Counted from the stretch's first letter, positions 12,999-22,216 are shown. The stretch: DNA of 64,000 bases from Pseudidiomarina sp. CB1 (GCF_024752025.1 NZ_JANTPU010000002.1:310001-374000); one strand, 5' to 3'. Notes: generated by a model not told the origin, from the sequence alone. Numbers and translations are program-made.

Positions 12999-13000
12999 AA

Positions 13001-13060
13001 AACGGGAGCGCAATTGGGAGCCCATGAATTGGTGCTCCCAACGCTGCTCCCGCAGTTTTA
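13001..13060. terminator. Bidirectional nested-hairpin terminator
   Basis: Two nested inverted repeats between convergent genes: outer CGGGAGC (13003-13009) with GCTCCCG (13046-13052), inner TTGGGAGC (13014-13021) with GCTCCCAA (13034-13041). T-rich tracts lie on both sides when each strand is read, four T on the plus side and six on the minus side, so it can end transcription from both the DUF3300 gene and the M16 peptidase gene. Confidence 0.75.
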
Positions 13061-13073
13061 TCTTAAGGTTTAA

Positions 13074-15950
13074 TTACTGCTTAGCCATTGTTCTATGGAA
13101 CTCAGCTAGGCTTTCAACCTGAGTTTGCTCGGCAAAGTTTGCAAACGGCTGTTCGACAAACTTGGTGCCACGCATTTGTACATTTATACGAGCCGCCTCA
13201 GGATTTAACATCGTTTCCTGATAGAAAGCTTGCACGTCAGCTAAGGTGACGTCCTCTACTGCCGTAATCAATTGTTGCTTACTGTCGAAATTGAACTCTT
13301 CACGATACCAATCACTCAGTAATGGTGCGGCTTCTTCCGACATGTTTTTTGGCGGTTCTTTTAAGGTGACCAACGTGCTGGCTTTGAGTTGTGCGAACTC
13401 TTCTTCAGTGAGTTCGGCAAGCACAGCCGCGTATTCATCACGGAAGGCGTCAAAGCGTGCTTGCATTGCTGCAGCATCTTTAACTGGCGTTTGGATGTAC
13501 ATGGCAAATCCAGTGTAATCATCTAGTCGCGTCGCGGTGCCTCCCACAGCATAAGCGAGCTGCTCTTCAGTACGTAAACGATCGAAAGCAACATTGCTAA
13601 AATGATCTTTCAGTACCGTAGCTGCCGCGTAGGTTGCGTAGCCCGGCGTCGGATTCACCTTCACATCGATCAAGCCGACATCGGCGACATCGATATTCTC
13701 TTGCCAAACCAGTGTCTTACCTAGTTGTGGACGCCAGAATGCAGCGCTACGGTAAGCGAAGTTTTTACGATCTTCGGGCAATGCTTGCGCTACTTTGCTG
13801 ACCACATTTTCGAGTGCGGCTTGATTATAGTTGCCGAATGCAAAGATACGAGTGTGGTTGGCCTGCAGGAACTCCTGCATGAAGCTTTCAAGGTCACTTG
13901 GCTCGAGTTCTTTAGCCGTAGCAATTAACGTAGCCGAATTAAAGTTACCTTCACGAATCAGCTTGTTATAGGCTCCGAAGGCTTGGTAGAACGGAAATTG
14001 CTTGCCTTGATTCTGAAGCGCGCGGACGTAGCGATCAATGGCCTGTGCAAAGCCTTGCTCATCAATGTCTACGCGTAAACCTGCAAGTGCTTTTTCAAGT
14101 AAGACTGCTTGTTTATCGGTAAAACCACCGACGCGTAACGTTAAACCTGTACCAGCTGATAAGTTCATATTCATGCCAGCAATGCCTGCTTCAGTGGCGA
14201 GTGCACTTTGTTGCAGCGTGAACAAATCGCGCCACAGCGCTAACAGCACTTCCGCCTTCGCTGAAGTCAGTGCTGCAGGGTAGTTCATGTGGATATTCAT
14301 CCAACCGCGCGGCTGATCGGCGAAATCTTTACTCGGATAGTGCCAAGCTTGAATACCGTCTTGCGTCACCACCACCTCAGGTTTGTCACGCTGCGTTTTG
14401 GCAACGATGTCGAAATTCTCTGGCAACATGTTATTTACTGAGGGTAGCTGCAGCGGAATATTGAGTGCTTGCTGCCAGGTGGCTTTCTCTTCAGCACTGA
14501 TATCGACCACTTTGTACTTACCGTCATAGTAGTGCAGTTCGCTATCGTGCGGTTCTTGCTTGCTCACATACCAAATGCGTAAACGCTCAGGCGTCAGCTG
14601 ATCCAGAACATTACGAATAGCGTCAGCATCAAAGCGCTCGTAATGATAAGGAGCTGCAATGGCCATACTTGCGGGAACATTCTGCATGGCTTCAGCGAGA
14701 TTAGACACATAACCAAATTCATCCGATTTTTCTAAGAACCGGAACTGGTTGTCCAAACTGGTTTTAATTTCATCGTAGTACTTCGCATCAACGCCTTGGG
14801 CTTTGATGAGATCGATGTACTGCAACAGCATTGCGGTGATCATTTCACGGTTTTGCATACCGGCATCGGTAAGGTTCACGTCAATTGAGAGTGCGCCGTA
14901 GTTACCGTAATAGGTTGGGCTTGCCGAGGCATTAAGACTTGAAATCATACCGCTATTTTTAAGGACAAATGCGGGGGTACCCGGCATTTCGGAGCCGATC
15001 AAATAAGCAATGAATTGATTAGGTTTTACCGCAAACTCGTCGCTGTTGTCATCGATGATGAATTCAAGGCGTAATTGTTTGATGTCTTGATTCGGCACAT
15101 AGTGAATGCGCTTGCCGCCGACTTTTTCGAAATTAAGCGTCGTCGTTACCTCAGGCTCAGCGATGGCCTGGTTCTCGATCTCGCTGAAGTGTTTGCGCGC
15201 TAATGCTTCTAACTCGGCGAGAGACTGATTGCCAAGCAATGCAACCTTCATAATGTTGGCTGAGTAATAGCGTTCATAGAAGTCGACAGTTTCAGCGTGT
15301 AACTGACTACCTTCTTTGTCGCCTAACGACTCAAGGTTACCAATCAAAAAACGGTTGGCTGGGTGATCGCCAAGCAGGTTGCGCGCCAGTTTAAACTGTC
15401 CGAAAAAGTCCATTTCGCGACGCATAGACCACTCGGCATTGACCGCGTTCTTTTCTTTGTCGGTGTATTCCGGATAAAGCATAGGTGCTTTAAAAAAGTC
15501 AGAGAAACGATCGAGCGCTTCATCGACCGCGTCGTTGTTGACGCTAAACATATAGTTGGTGATATCGAGCCACGTGTAGGCGTTCTGTGAGCCGCCGTTT
15601 GCAGTCATGAACTCAGAGTAGCCTTTAGTGTCTGGATAGTCTTCGGTGCCCAAGAACAACATGTGCTCGAGATAATGCGCCATCCCTTGTTGGGTCATAG
15701 GGTCTTGCAGTAAGCCTACGCCGACACTCAATGATGCCGCAGACTTTTCAGTACTCGGATCGGAAACCAACATAACTTCGAGTTGATTAGGTAGGGTAAT
15801 CACGCGGTACTGACGGTCATCGTTTGGAGATTTTACGACTGAGGCCTGGGCCTGTTCGACGCTGGTGGTCTGCTCGGGTTGTGTTGTTTGGGTGCTACAA
15901 CCACCGAGAAGGGCCAAACTGATCGCACTACTTAACAGTAATCGTTTCAT
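13074..15950 (-). CDS. Insulinase/pitrilysin-type M16 peptidase lipoprotein
   Basis: A zinc endopeptidase of the M16A (pitrilysin, insulysin) type. The 958-residue product starts with a lipobox signal (LALLGGC), so it should be anchored in the envelope rather than free in the periplasm. The inverted zinc motif HYLEH (about 92-96) is followed some 75 residues later by NAEWSMRRE, which supplies the third ligand Glu. The four-repeat M16 fold and a C-terminal R/Y segment (FDRLRTEEQLAYAVGG) are recognisable. It probably degrades short peptides that have entered the envelope. Transcribed alone; the 120 bases upstream hold no gene. Confidence 0.92.
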   Translation of the reverse strand: MKRLLLSSAISLALLGGCSTQTTQPEQTTSVEQAQASVVKSPNDDRQYRVITLPNQLEVMLVSDPSTEKSAASLSVGVGLLQDPMTQQGMAHYLEHMLFLGTEDYPDTKGYSEFMTANGGSQNAYTWLDITNYMFSVNNDAVDEALDRFSDFFKAPMLYPEYTDKEKNAVNAEWSMRREMDFFGQFKLARNLLGDHPANRFLIGNLESLGDKEGSQLHAETVDFYERYYSANIMKVALLGNQSLAELEALARKHFSEIENQAIAEPEVTTTLNFEKVGGKRIHYVPNQDIKQLRLEFIIDDNSDEFAVKPNQFIAYLIGSEMPGTPAFVLKNSGMISSLNASASPTYYGNYGALSIDVNLTDAGMQNREMITAMLLQYIDLIKAQGVDAKYYDEIKTSLDNQFRFLEKSDEFGYVSNLAEAMQNVPASMAIAAPYHYERFDADAIRNVLDQLTPERLRIWYVSKQEPHDSELHYYDGKYKVVDISAEEKATWQQALNIPLQLPSVNNMLPENFDIVAKTQRDKPEVVVTQDGIQAWHYPSKDFADQPRGWMNIHMNYPAALTSAKAEVLLALWRDLFTLQQSALATEAGIAGMNMNLSAGTGLTLRVGGFTDKQAVLLEKALAGLRVDIDEQGFAQAIDRYVRALQNQGKQFPFYQAFGAYNKLIREGNFNSATLIATAKELEPSDLESFMQEFLQANHTRIFAFGNYNQAALENVVSKVAQALPEDRKNFAYRSAAFWRPQLGKTLVWQENIDVADVGLIDVKVNPTPGYATYAAATVLKDHFSNVAFDRLRTEEQLAYAVGGTATRLDDYTGFAMYIQTPVKDAAAMQARFDAFRDEYAAVLAELTEEEFAQLKASTLVTLKEPPKNMSEEAAPLLSDWYREEFNFDSKQQLITAVEDVTLADVQAFYQETMLNPEAARINVQMRGTKFVEQPFANFAEQTQVESLAEFHRTMAKQ

Positions 15951-16070
15951 GGTCTGTTGCTCTTAGCTCGTGAAGTGAAAAAAGACACCAATGAGTTTAG
16001 AGCTTAAGGTTTTGAGTGTGGAGCGTTTGAACGTAAATGTTACAGGAGCTTTGTAACAAAGTTTTAAAGG

Positions 16071-17096
16071 CTACTCTTCTTCGGCTTTTATACGTTGACC
16101 CCAACGTTGCTTTGCGTAGCGACGCAGGCTTGGTACCGTGTCGGTCTCGTCCATAATGGGCTGCCCCAGAATCGTTTCGATAATGTCCTCGAGCGTGATC
16201 ACGCCTAACCAGGTTCCGTGTTCATCATAGACCACAGCCATATGCTGACGCGTCTCTAAAAATCGCGTAAGCGCACTTTCTAAATCGACTGTAGGCGATA
16301 ACACCTCGACGTCACGCACCAGCGTACTAATTTTTTCTTCGCGGTGTGACTCAAGCGCTTCGTTACGTAGAATCAGACCGTGGGGGACTTCATCCGCGTC
16401 AATAACGGGGAAACGCGAGTAGGGCATCGCTTTAACTTGTTCCAAAAACTCGGCGACGGTGCAGTCGGGACGCACCGATTCACTGACGGTACGGGGGGTC
16501 ATTGCTTTGCTGACCTTGATAGCATGCAAATCGAGAATGTTACTGATCACACGCTTTTCGTCATTGTCGATGACGTTTTGCTCGTTGCCGACAATGGCGA
16601 GCGCCTTAATTTCGTTACGTACATCGATATCGTGTGACTCACCGCCAATACGCTTGGTGATTTGGTCTGAGAGCCAAATAAACGGCTTCAAGCTAATAAT
16701 CATGAAGTTGAGTGTCGGTGGGAGCACCGGTGCCAGGCCCCGCCAAAACTTTGCCCCAATGGTCTTGGGAATGATTTCTGAGAGTAAGAGTATCAGGACT
16801 GTCATGACGGCTGAAGCGATGGCGAGATAGCCGTCACCAAACACCACCCCCACTTGTGCACCGACGCCGGCTGCACCGACTGTATGGGCAATAGTGTTTA
16901 AGGTGAGTATGGCTGCGAGAGGGCGATCGATGTTTGCTTTAAGTCGCTGAAGCTGCCGATGCAATCTCGGCTTCGTCGCCTTTTGTTGCGCGATATAGCT
17001 TGGCGTGATCGACAACAGCGCTGCCTCGAGCACAGAACAGATAAATGAGACACCTATCGCGATGAAAGCAAAAACAATAAGTAAAAACATTCGCAT
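16071..17096 (-). CDS. CNNM-domain and CBS-pair membrane protein
   Basis: An inner-membrane protein of 341 residues with an N-terminal CNNM (DUF21) domain of about four hydrophobic segments (about 3-25, 60-82, 88-108, 122-143), including the family motif SEIIPK, and a CBS domain pair (about 195-310) that in relatives binds adenine nucleotides. The C-terminal CorC_HlyC domain found in many relatives is missing. Family members are linked to magnesium or cobalt transport and efflux. Two closely spaced ATG codons (17096 and 17090) could serve as start. Convergent with nothing close; divergent from the Tag-like gene. Confidence 0.88.
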   Translation of the reverse strand: MRMFLLIVFAFIAIGVSFICSVLEAALLSITPSYIAQQKATKPRLHRQLQRLKANIDRPLAAILTLNTIAHTVGAAGVGAQVGVVFGDGYLAIASAVMTVLILLLSEIIPKTIGAKFWRGLAPVLPPTLNFMIISLKPFIWLSDQITKRIGGESHDIDVRNEIKALAIVGNEQNVIDNDEKRVISNILDLHAIKVSKAMTPRTVSESVRPDCTVAEFLEQVKAMPYSRFPVIDADEVPHGLILRNEALESHREEKISTLVRDVEVLSPTVDLESALTRFLETRQHMAVVYDEHGTWLGVITLEDIIETILGQPIMDETDTVPSLRRYAKQRWGQRIKAEEE

Positions 17097-17193
17097 CCAA
17101 CTTTGGGGTTCGGTTATGCTGAAAGTACCACAACTAAATTGCTGTAAGCTAGCTAAACGATGGGGTTAGCCCAGCGAAATAACGAGGTAAGGT

Positions 17194-17889
17194 GTGAAAT
17201 TCTCCTATTTTTATGACCGCGCAGTCGCGCGTAAAGGTAAGCAAGAAGTGCATGCGCGCTTGCCTAAGTTACGATCCGCGGAGGAATTGCGTGCTCATAG
17301 CGATGCGTACTACCTAGCGGAAATGACGCGCGGGATTTTTCGTGCTGGTTTTGTGTGGCGTATTATTGATGCCAAGTGGGCTGGGTTTGAAGAAGCTTTT
17401 AGTGGTTTCGTGCCAGTCTATTGGCAACAAGTTCCACCCGAACGACTTGAGCAACTTGCTGATGATACCCGCATTATTCGTAACTGGCAGAAGATTGAAG
17501 CGGTTCCGGTAAATGCTCGCATGATCGTCGAAATTGCTGAAGAATACGGCAGTTTTGGTGAATTTCTCGCGCAGTACCCTTCGTCTGAGCAAGCGCAGTT
17601 GCTGACCTATTTAAAGAAGCATGGTTCACGCATGGGCGGGGCTACGGCACAACACTTTTTACGCCGAGTGGGTTGGGACGGCTACGTCCTTTCGCCTGAT
17701 GTACTTACCGCGCTACGTAACCATAAGTTGTTAGATGCCAGCGAGAGCAGCCAACGTGGACTGGCACAAGTACAAGACGCATTTAACACGTGGCATGAGG
17801 AGACCGGAATGCCATACAGTCACCTATCACGCATTTTATCTATGACGGTAGATGCCACGCCAGCCGAGCGCCACGGAAAAAAAGTTTGA
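17194..17889 (+). CDS. DNA-3-methyladenine glycosylase I family protein
   Basis: A 231-residue protein related to Tag, which removes 3-methyladenine in base excision repair. The family resemblance is in the sections SAEELRAHSDAYYLAEMTR, ARAGFVW-like helix, LADDTRIIRNWQKIEAVPVN and the glycosylase fold's central helices. It lacks the short Cys-containing N-terminus and the C-terminal His/Cys that bind zinc in E. coli Tag, so the activity may differ. It ends 57 bases before the BlaI-type regulator; its stop codon overlaps a TTGACA that could belong to the next promoter. Confidence 0.8.
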   Translation: MKFSYFYDRAVARKGKQEVHARLPKLRSAEELRAHSDAYYLAEMTRGIFRAGFVWRIIDAKWAGFEEAFSGFVPVYWQQVPPERLEQLADDTRIIRNWQKIEAVPVNARMIVEIAEEYGSFGEFLAQYPSSEQAQLLTYLKKHGSRMGGATAQHFLRRVGWDGYVLSPDVLTALRNHKLLDASESSQRGLAQVQDAFNTWHEETGMPYSHLSRILSMTVDATPAERHGKKV

Positions 17890-17896
17890 CAGATTA

Positions 17897-17933
17897 GATT
17901 ACAGCTGTAATCCTTATGATTACAAATGTAATC
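17897..17933. promoter_or_regulatory. Double BlaI-type operator upstream of the regulator gene
   Basis: Two 16-bp dyads, GATTACAGCTGTAATC (17897-17912) and GATTACAAATGTAATC (17918-17933), spaced 21 bases centre to centre, which is two turns of the helix. Each has the TACA-N2-TGTA core typical of BlaI/MecI operators. They sit 14 bases before the start of the BlaI-family regulator, and a TTGACA at 17886-17891 just precedes them, so autorepression is likely. Confidence 0.85.
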
Positions 17934-17946
17934 AAAGGTCTGTCCC

Positions 17947-18327
17947 ATGATTGAGATTAGCAACGCTGAACTTGAAGTTATGAAAGTGCTTTGGCACGAA
18001 GCACCCTTACCTGCGGCAACCATCGTCGCACGCTTACAACACACTTCTGATTGGCAAGCAAAGACCATCAAGACGATGCTCAACCGCCTCGTGCAAAAAG
18101 GCGCTCTTGATTATCAACAACAAGGCCGCGCCTACCTGTATCAACCGGCGATTGCACAAAACGACTACCAACGGCATGCGGGACAACATTTTGTTAAACG
18201 TCTGTTCTCGGGCAAAGTCGCTCCTTTGGTCGCCAGTTTCGCCGATGCTGACAACTTAAGCCAAGATGATATTGCTGAGCTTAAAGCTTTGTTAGCCAAG
18301 CTTGAACAGGAGCAACAGCATGATTGA
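17947..18327 (+). CDS. BlaI/MecI/CopY family transcriptional regulator
   Basis: A 126-residue winged-helix repressor. The N-terminal domain (about 1-75) matches BlaI/MecI: ISNAELEVMKVLWHEAPLPAA, WQAKTIKTMLNRLVQKGAL as the recognition helix region, then a wing rich in Gln/Arg; the C-terminal helices would dimerise. In the known systems the partner M56 protease triggers removal of the repressor. Here the partner gene follows directly, overlapping by 8 bases, and two operator dyads lie just upstream, so the pair is a self-regulated unit. The inducer is unknown. Confidence 0.93.
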   Translation: MIEISNAELEVMKVLWHEAPLPAATIVARLQHTSDWQAKTIKTMLNRLVQKGALDYQQQGRAYLYQPAIAQNDYQRHAGQHFVKRLFSGKVAPLVASFADADNLSQDDIAELKALLAKLEQEQQHD

Positions 18328-19456
18328 GTGGCTGAGCGAGGCAAGTGTAGTGCTTGCGGTGGTTGGCGCTTTACGTTTAGTGGGGCACCGCTGGCTGTTG
18401 CAAAAACTAGGTGCGGTTAGCCTCTATAGTTTATGGGCAGTCGTGCCTATTCTTTTGCTGGCGGTGTTGCTGCCGCACAACTGGTGGCCGCTGGCCGACG
18501 CTATTTCGTCGTTGCGGTTTGTTATTGATGTCCAGCAGCAATTCGAGAACCTCGCTGTGCCAGCTCCAACCAATGTATTGAGCATCATTTGGGTAGCTGG
18601 TTTTGTGCTTGCGCTCGGCGCCTTCCTATTACGTTGGCCGCGGGTAAATCAGTATTGGCGATGCGGTAACCTACGCATCGTCAGAATCGCCTCGGGCGGC
18701 AGCCCAGCGATCGCGGGAGTGCTGCGCCCAACGTTATTTCTGCCCGCTGATTTCAGTCAGCGGTTTGATGCGCAGCAAAGACGCCTCATCTTAAAACACG
18801 AACAACACCATTGGCGCCGCGGTGACACCGTGGCCAATATAGTCGCCTTCATACTTTGCATGATTTTTTGGTTTCATCCAGTAGCTTGGTTGTGCTACCG
18901 CCGGTTTCGTTGCGACCAAGAACTCGCTTGTGACGCAGTCATACTTGCGCAAGTTTCGCCGTCACAGCGTGTTCGTTATGGTCACACGTTACTACAGGTT
19001 GCGGCTACGACATCAACGCGGGTGCAGTTAGACCCTTATCTCTACCACTACGGAGCAAAACAAGCTATGAAAGAACGTATTCAACAACTCAGTTCGACTC
19101 AACCACTACGTTATTGGCCGTTACTATCTGCTTTAGCCTTAGGTTTAGCGTTGCTAAGTGTTTGGCAAACACCAGTATTAGCTGAAGTAAAGAGCGATGC
19201 ACAAGCCTCGCCAATTATTCGGGTCAGTCCGAGTTATCCCATCGAAGCTGCTGAGCAGGGCATTGAAGGTCAAGTCACCTTACGTTTTACGATTACTGAC
19301 GACGGTAAAGTTGCAGACATTGAAGTTGTCGATGCTAAGCCTGCTGGAACATTTGATACGGCCGCCGTCGCAGCGTTACAGAAGTGGCGCTACGATCCGA
19401 GTTTTGCTGGGAGTGGGCACAAAGTTGCTTTAGCTTTTCAATTGGCGAAAGACTAA
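18320..19456 (+). CDS. BlaR1-like M56 metallopeptidase fused to a TonB C-terminal domain
   Basis: A 378-residue inner-membrane protein. Several hydrophobic segments (about 5-25, 35-55, 85-105, 170-195) surround an M56 zinc protease domain with HEQHH at about 160-164 and the downstream Glu in CDQELACDA. After a last hydrophobic segment near 265-285 comes a TonB/TolA-type C-terminal domain (about 298-378: YPIEAAEQGIEGQVTLRF, AAVAALQKWRYDP). The extracellular penicillin-binding sensor domain of BlaR1 is absent. The reader should expect BlaI cleavage control by a protease that senses something at the periplasmic face through the TonB-like part; that is inference. CAGGAG precedes the ATG, inside the end of the blaI-like gene. 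Confidence 0.85.
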   Translation: MIEWLSEASVVLAVVGALRLVGHRWLLQKLGAVSLYSLWAVVPILLLAVLLPHNWWPLADAISSLRFVIDVQQQFENLAVPAPTNVLSIIWVAGFVLALGAFLLRWPRVNQYWRCGNLRIVRIASGGSPAIAGVLRPTLFLPADFSQRFDAQQRRLILKHEQHHWRRGDTVANIVAFILCMIFWFHPVAWLCYRRFRCDQELACDAVILAQVSPSQRVRYGHTLLQVAATTSTRVQLDPYLYHYGAKQAMKERIQQLSSTQPLRYWPLLSALALGLALLSVWQTPVLAEVKSDAQASPIIRVSPSYPIEAAEQGIEGQVTLRFTITDDGKVADIEVVDAKPAGTFDTAAVAALQKWRYDPSFAGSGHKVALAFQLAKD

Positions 19457-19477
19457 TTCAGCACTTGCGGACTTTGC

Positions 19478-20032
19478 GTGAAGCGCATAATCTTTGCGCA
19501 AAGTCTAAATCTGGATACCGATGTGCCGATCAATAACCTGAATCGCTTTCCCGAGTTACTTGCGCGCGTAACCAAACAATGGCAAACAGAGCGCCCCGAT
19601 TTATCCGTGCATGAAGCTGCTTTGGTCGGTTGTCTACTGGGCGTTGCCGCTAACCTCGAAGATATGGGTGATGTGGCACTTAAGCAGGCCGGTTTAAGTC
19701 AGCGAGAGCATGATGTACTGGCCTGTTTGCGCCGCCAAGGCGAACCTTATCAAGCAACACCTAGCTTATTGTTGGAAGAAGTTCGTATTACCTCAGGGGC
19801 GTTAACCTTGTGCTGTGATCGGCTTATTAAACGTGGTTTATTAACCCGTACCCATGCACAAGAAGACCGCCGTTCACGTTTATTGGCATTAACTACTGAC
19901 GGCAAAGGTTTGATCGATACCATCACCACGCAACGTTTTCAGCTCGCTGAGCAAGTGATGTCAGGCTTAAGCCAGAACGAACAAAAGCAGCTAAAACAGC
20001 TGCTTTTGAAGGTTCAAACACAAATTACTTAG
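19478..20032 (+). CDS. MarR family transcriptional regulator
   Basis: A winged-helix regulator of up to 184 residues with the MarR layout: N-terminal dimerisation helix, helix-turn-helix near LLLEEVRITSGALTLCCDRLIKRGLL, and the wing THAQEDRRSRLLALTTDGK. The start is uncertain: the GTG at 19478 is the outermost, but a GTG at 19523 has GGA about 8 bases upstream and would place the palindrome CTTTGCGCAAAG (19492-19503) in front of the gene. It follows the M56-TonB gene by 21 bases and converges on glutathione reductase, 4 bases between stops. Ligand and targets unknown. Confidence 0.85.
   Translation: MKRIIFAQSLNLDTDVPINNLNRFPELLARVTKQWQTERPDLSVHEAALVGCLLGVAANLEDMGDVALKQAGLSQREHDVLACLRRQGEPYQATPSLLLEEVRITSGALTLCCDRLIKRGLLTRTHAQEDRRSRLLALTTDGKGLIDTITTQRFQLAEQVMSGLSQNEQKQLKQLLLKVQTQIT
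19492..19503. promoter_or_regulatory. Palindrome at the MarR gene start
   Basis: A perfect 12-bp palindrome CTTTGCGCAAAG, lying within a wider inverted repeat, GACTTTGCG (19470-19478) with CGCAAAGTC (19497-19505). MarR proteins usually bind such palindromes near their own genes, so it may be an autoregulatory operator. Confidence 0.45.
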
Positions 20033-20036
20033 GTGT

Positions 20037-21392
20037 CTAACGTAGCGTAACAAACTCTTCTGCGCTGGTTGGGTGCAAGGCTACAGTTGCATCAAAGTCA
20101 GCTTTCGTCGCGCCCATTTTCATTGCCACTGCGAAACCTTGTAGGATTTCGTCCATGCCTTCACCAATGCCGTGGATCCCAACGACTTTTTCTTCTGGGC
20201 CAGTGCAGACTAACTTGAAGGTGCTTAGGGCACGGTGAGGAGTCACGGCATTGTACATTGCCGCAAATTTTGACCGATACACTTTGACATTGCCTTCGCC
20301 ATATTTAGCCACCGCTTCAACCTCAGTAAGTCCCACGGTACCAATCGGTGGATGACTGAACACAATCGTAGGGATCTGCGTGTAATCCATGTGCGCGTCC
20401 GGCAAATCGGGATTGAATAAGCGTTCTGCAAGCAAACGTCCTGCTTTAATCGCAACTGGTGTCAGCTGTGCTTCGCCAGTGATATCGCCGACTGCATAAA
20501 TACCTTCAATATTGGTGTTTTGATACTTATCGGTGCGAATAAAACCAACTGGGTCGACTTCAACGCCCGCTGCTTCAAGGTTGATTTTGTCGGTTGCCGG
20601 CTCGCGACCAATAGCCCAAACCAAGCAGTCGACACCCTCAATAGTGTCGCCTGTTTCAGTGTGAATAGTGAGTAAGCCATCTTCACCTTTGACTACTTTT
20701 TGCACGACGGTGTTGGTGTGCAACGTTGGTCCGTCTTGCGCAAGACGTTCGAGGAGAGCTTCGGTAATATCTTCATCAAAATAGCGTAGCGGGCGATCAC
20801 GACGTACCAGTAAGTGACTATCTGAGCCAAGTGCATGCAGCACGCCGGCGATTTCGACAGCAATATAACCAGCACCCACAACGACAGCTTTGTTCGGGCG
20901 TTCTTCTAAGGCAAAGAAGCCGTCGGAATCGATACCGTACTCAGCACCTTCGCAACTTGGAATGATAGCGCGGCCACCGACAGCAATAGTGATGTGGTCG
21001 GCAGTGATTTGCTCGCCATTCACTTCAACGGTATTTTTATCAACAAAGCGAGCAAAGCCTTCAATGTAGTCAACGCCGTTACTTTCAAAGCCACGTTTGT
21101 AGCCACCGTGAATACGTTCAATATAGGCTTCACGATTGCGCACTAACGTGCTCCAATCAAAGCCATTTTGCTGCAAGTCAAAGCCGTAGGCTTCACTGTA
21201 TTTGATGGCTTCGGCGATGTGCGCTCCGTACCACATGACTTTTTTGGGGACGCAGCCGACATTTACGCACGTGCCACCAACGGCTTTCGCTTCAATTACT
21301 GCGGCCTTGGCGCCACGAATTGCTGCGCGGTTGGCTGAGGCAATACCGCCGCTGCCAGCACCGATGGCTAAATAATCGTAATGTCGAGTCAT
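20037..21392 (-). CDS. gor: Glutathione-disulfide reductase
   Basis: Cytoplasmic flavoenzyme reducing oxidised glutathione with NADPH. The 451-residue product has the FAD-binding [10 protein letters not shown] motif at the N-terminus, the redox pair in [13 protein letters not shown] (about 43-48), a second Rossmann motif [11 protein letters not shown] with Arg residues downstream for NADPH, and the C-terminal [12 protein letters not shown] with the active-site His. Length and end are typical of bacterial Gor. Transcribed alone; the divergent upstream gene is the YgjP-type metalloprotein. Confidence 0.96.
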   Translation of the reverse strand: MTRHYDYLAIGAGSGGIASANRAAIRGAKAAVIEAKAVGGTCVNVGCVPKKVMWYGAHIAEAIKYSEAYGFDLQQNGFDWSTLVRNREAYIERIHGGYKRGFESNGVDYIEGFARFVDKNTVEVNGEQITADHITIAVGGRAIIPSCEGAEYGIDSDGFFALEERPNKAVVVGAGYIAVEIAGVLHALGSDSHLLVRRDRPLRYFDEDITEALLERLAQDGPTLHTNTVVQKVVKGEDGLLTIHTETGDTIEGVDCLVWAIGREPATDKINLEAAGVEVDPVGFIRTDKYQNTNIEGIYAVGDITGEAQLTPVAIKAGRLLAERLFNPDLPDAHMDYTQIPTIVFSHPPIGTVGLTEVEAVAKYGEGNVKVYRSKFAAMYNAVTPHRALSTFKLVCTGPEEKVVGIHGIGEGMDEILQGFAVAMKMGATKADFDATVALHPTSAEEFVTLR

Positions 21393-21502
21393 GCGTTGTA
21401 CTCCTGTAACATGCTAATCTTGGAAAATTGAAAGGCAGTATGATCACCCAAAACGCCTGAGTGTGCAACGTAACTGGGTCAAACCTTGAGCTGAAAAAAC
21501 CG

Positions 21503-22216
21503 ATGAGCGCAATCTATTCAATTCAACGCAGTCGCCGCCGTCGTTCTGTTGCGATTAAAGTTCGTGCTGGTGAAGTGGTGGTGCAGGCACCGCAACATAT
21601 GCCGGAACGCCAGGTGTATGCCTTTGTGCAGACGAAGCAGGCGTGGATTGAGCGACACCTGACACAACAGCGCGAAGTTCTTGCCAACTTAGCACCGCGG
21701 CAATGGGCGAACGGCGAACGTTTGCGCTGGTTGGGGCAGCCACTGCAGTTGGTGGTTGGTGAGGCAACGCGTAAATCATGTCGGCGTCGTGGGGATGTGC
21801 TTATGGCGACGGTGACACCGCGCAGTAATCCAGCAAAGGAACCACGAGAATTGATTCGTAAGTGGTACTGCCAGCAAGCACAAGACTGGCTTGATGACTT
21901 TTTCGACGCATGGCCAGCTGATCATGCCCTACAGCCGAAAATCTGGAGTGTGGGAAGCTTCTCCAGCAAGTGGGGGCACTGCAACCGTCGTGGTGAACTT
22001 AAATTCAGCTGGAAGCTTTGGTTGGCGCCCGAATGGGTCGTGCGTAATGTGGTGATTCACGAGCTGTGTCATTTGCGAGAATTCAACCATGGCGCACGGT
22101 TTTGGCAGCTGGTCGCCGAGCATTCCAACGATTATCAAGAGGCTGAGAAGTGGCTTCGCCAGCACGGCATGACCGTGCTAAACGAAGCCTATTTGGATTA
22201 CGCCGAGGCGACTTAA
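21503..22216 (+). CDS. YgjP/SprT-type metallopeptidase family protein
   Basis: A 237-residue protein of the YgjP family (DUF45), related to SprT and wss1 zinc-peptidase-like proteins. The zinc motif is HELCH in VIHELCHLREFNHGARFW, with an additional His nearby (NHG), and the segment SKWGHCNRRGELKFSWKLW is characteristic. Proteolytic activity has not been shown for most of the family. The ATG at 21503 is preferred because the family begins with a basic IQRSRRRRSVAIKV strand soon after. Its stop overlaps that of the convergent DPP-IV gene by 4 bases. Confidence 0.85.
   Translation: MSAIYSIQRSRRRRSVAIKVRAGEVVVQAPQHMPERQVYAFVQTKQAWIERHLTQQREVLANLAPRQWANGERLRWLGQPLQLVVGEATRKSCRRRGDVLMATVTPRSNPAKEPRELIRKWYCQQAQDWLDDFFDAWPADHALQPKIWSVGSFSSKWGHCNRRGELKFSWKLWLAPEWVVRNVVIHELCHLREFNHGARFWQLVAEHSNDYQEAEKWLRQHGMTVLNEAYLDYAEAT

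Noticed and set aside
17947-19456. A beta-lactam resistance operon
   Set aside because: The regulator is BlaI-like, but the M56 protein has no penicillin-binding sensor domain and no beta-lactamase gene is next to it. The beta-lactamase-family lipoprotein at 6.1-7.8 kb is not in this unit.
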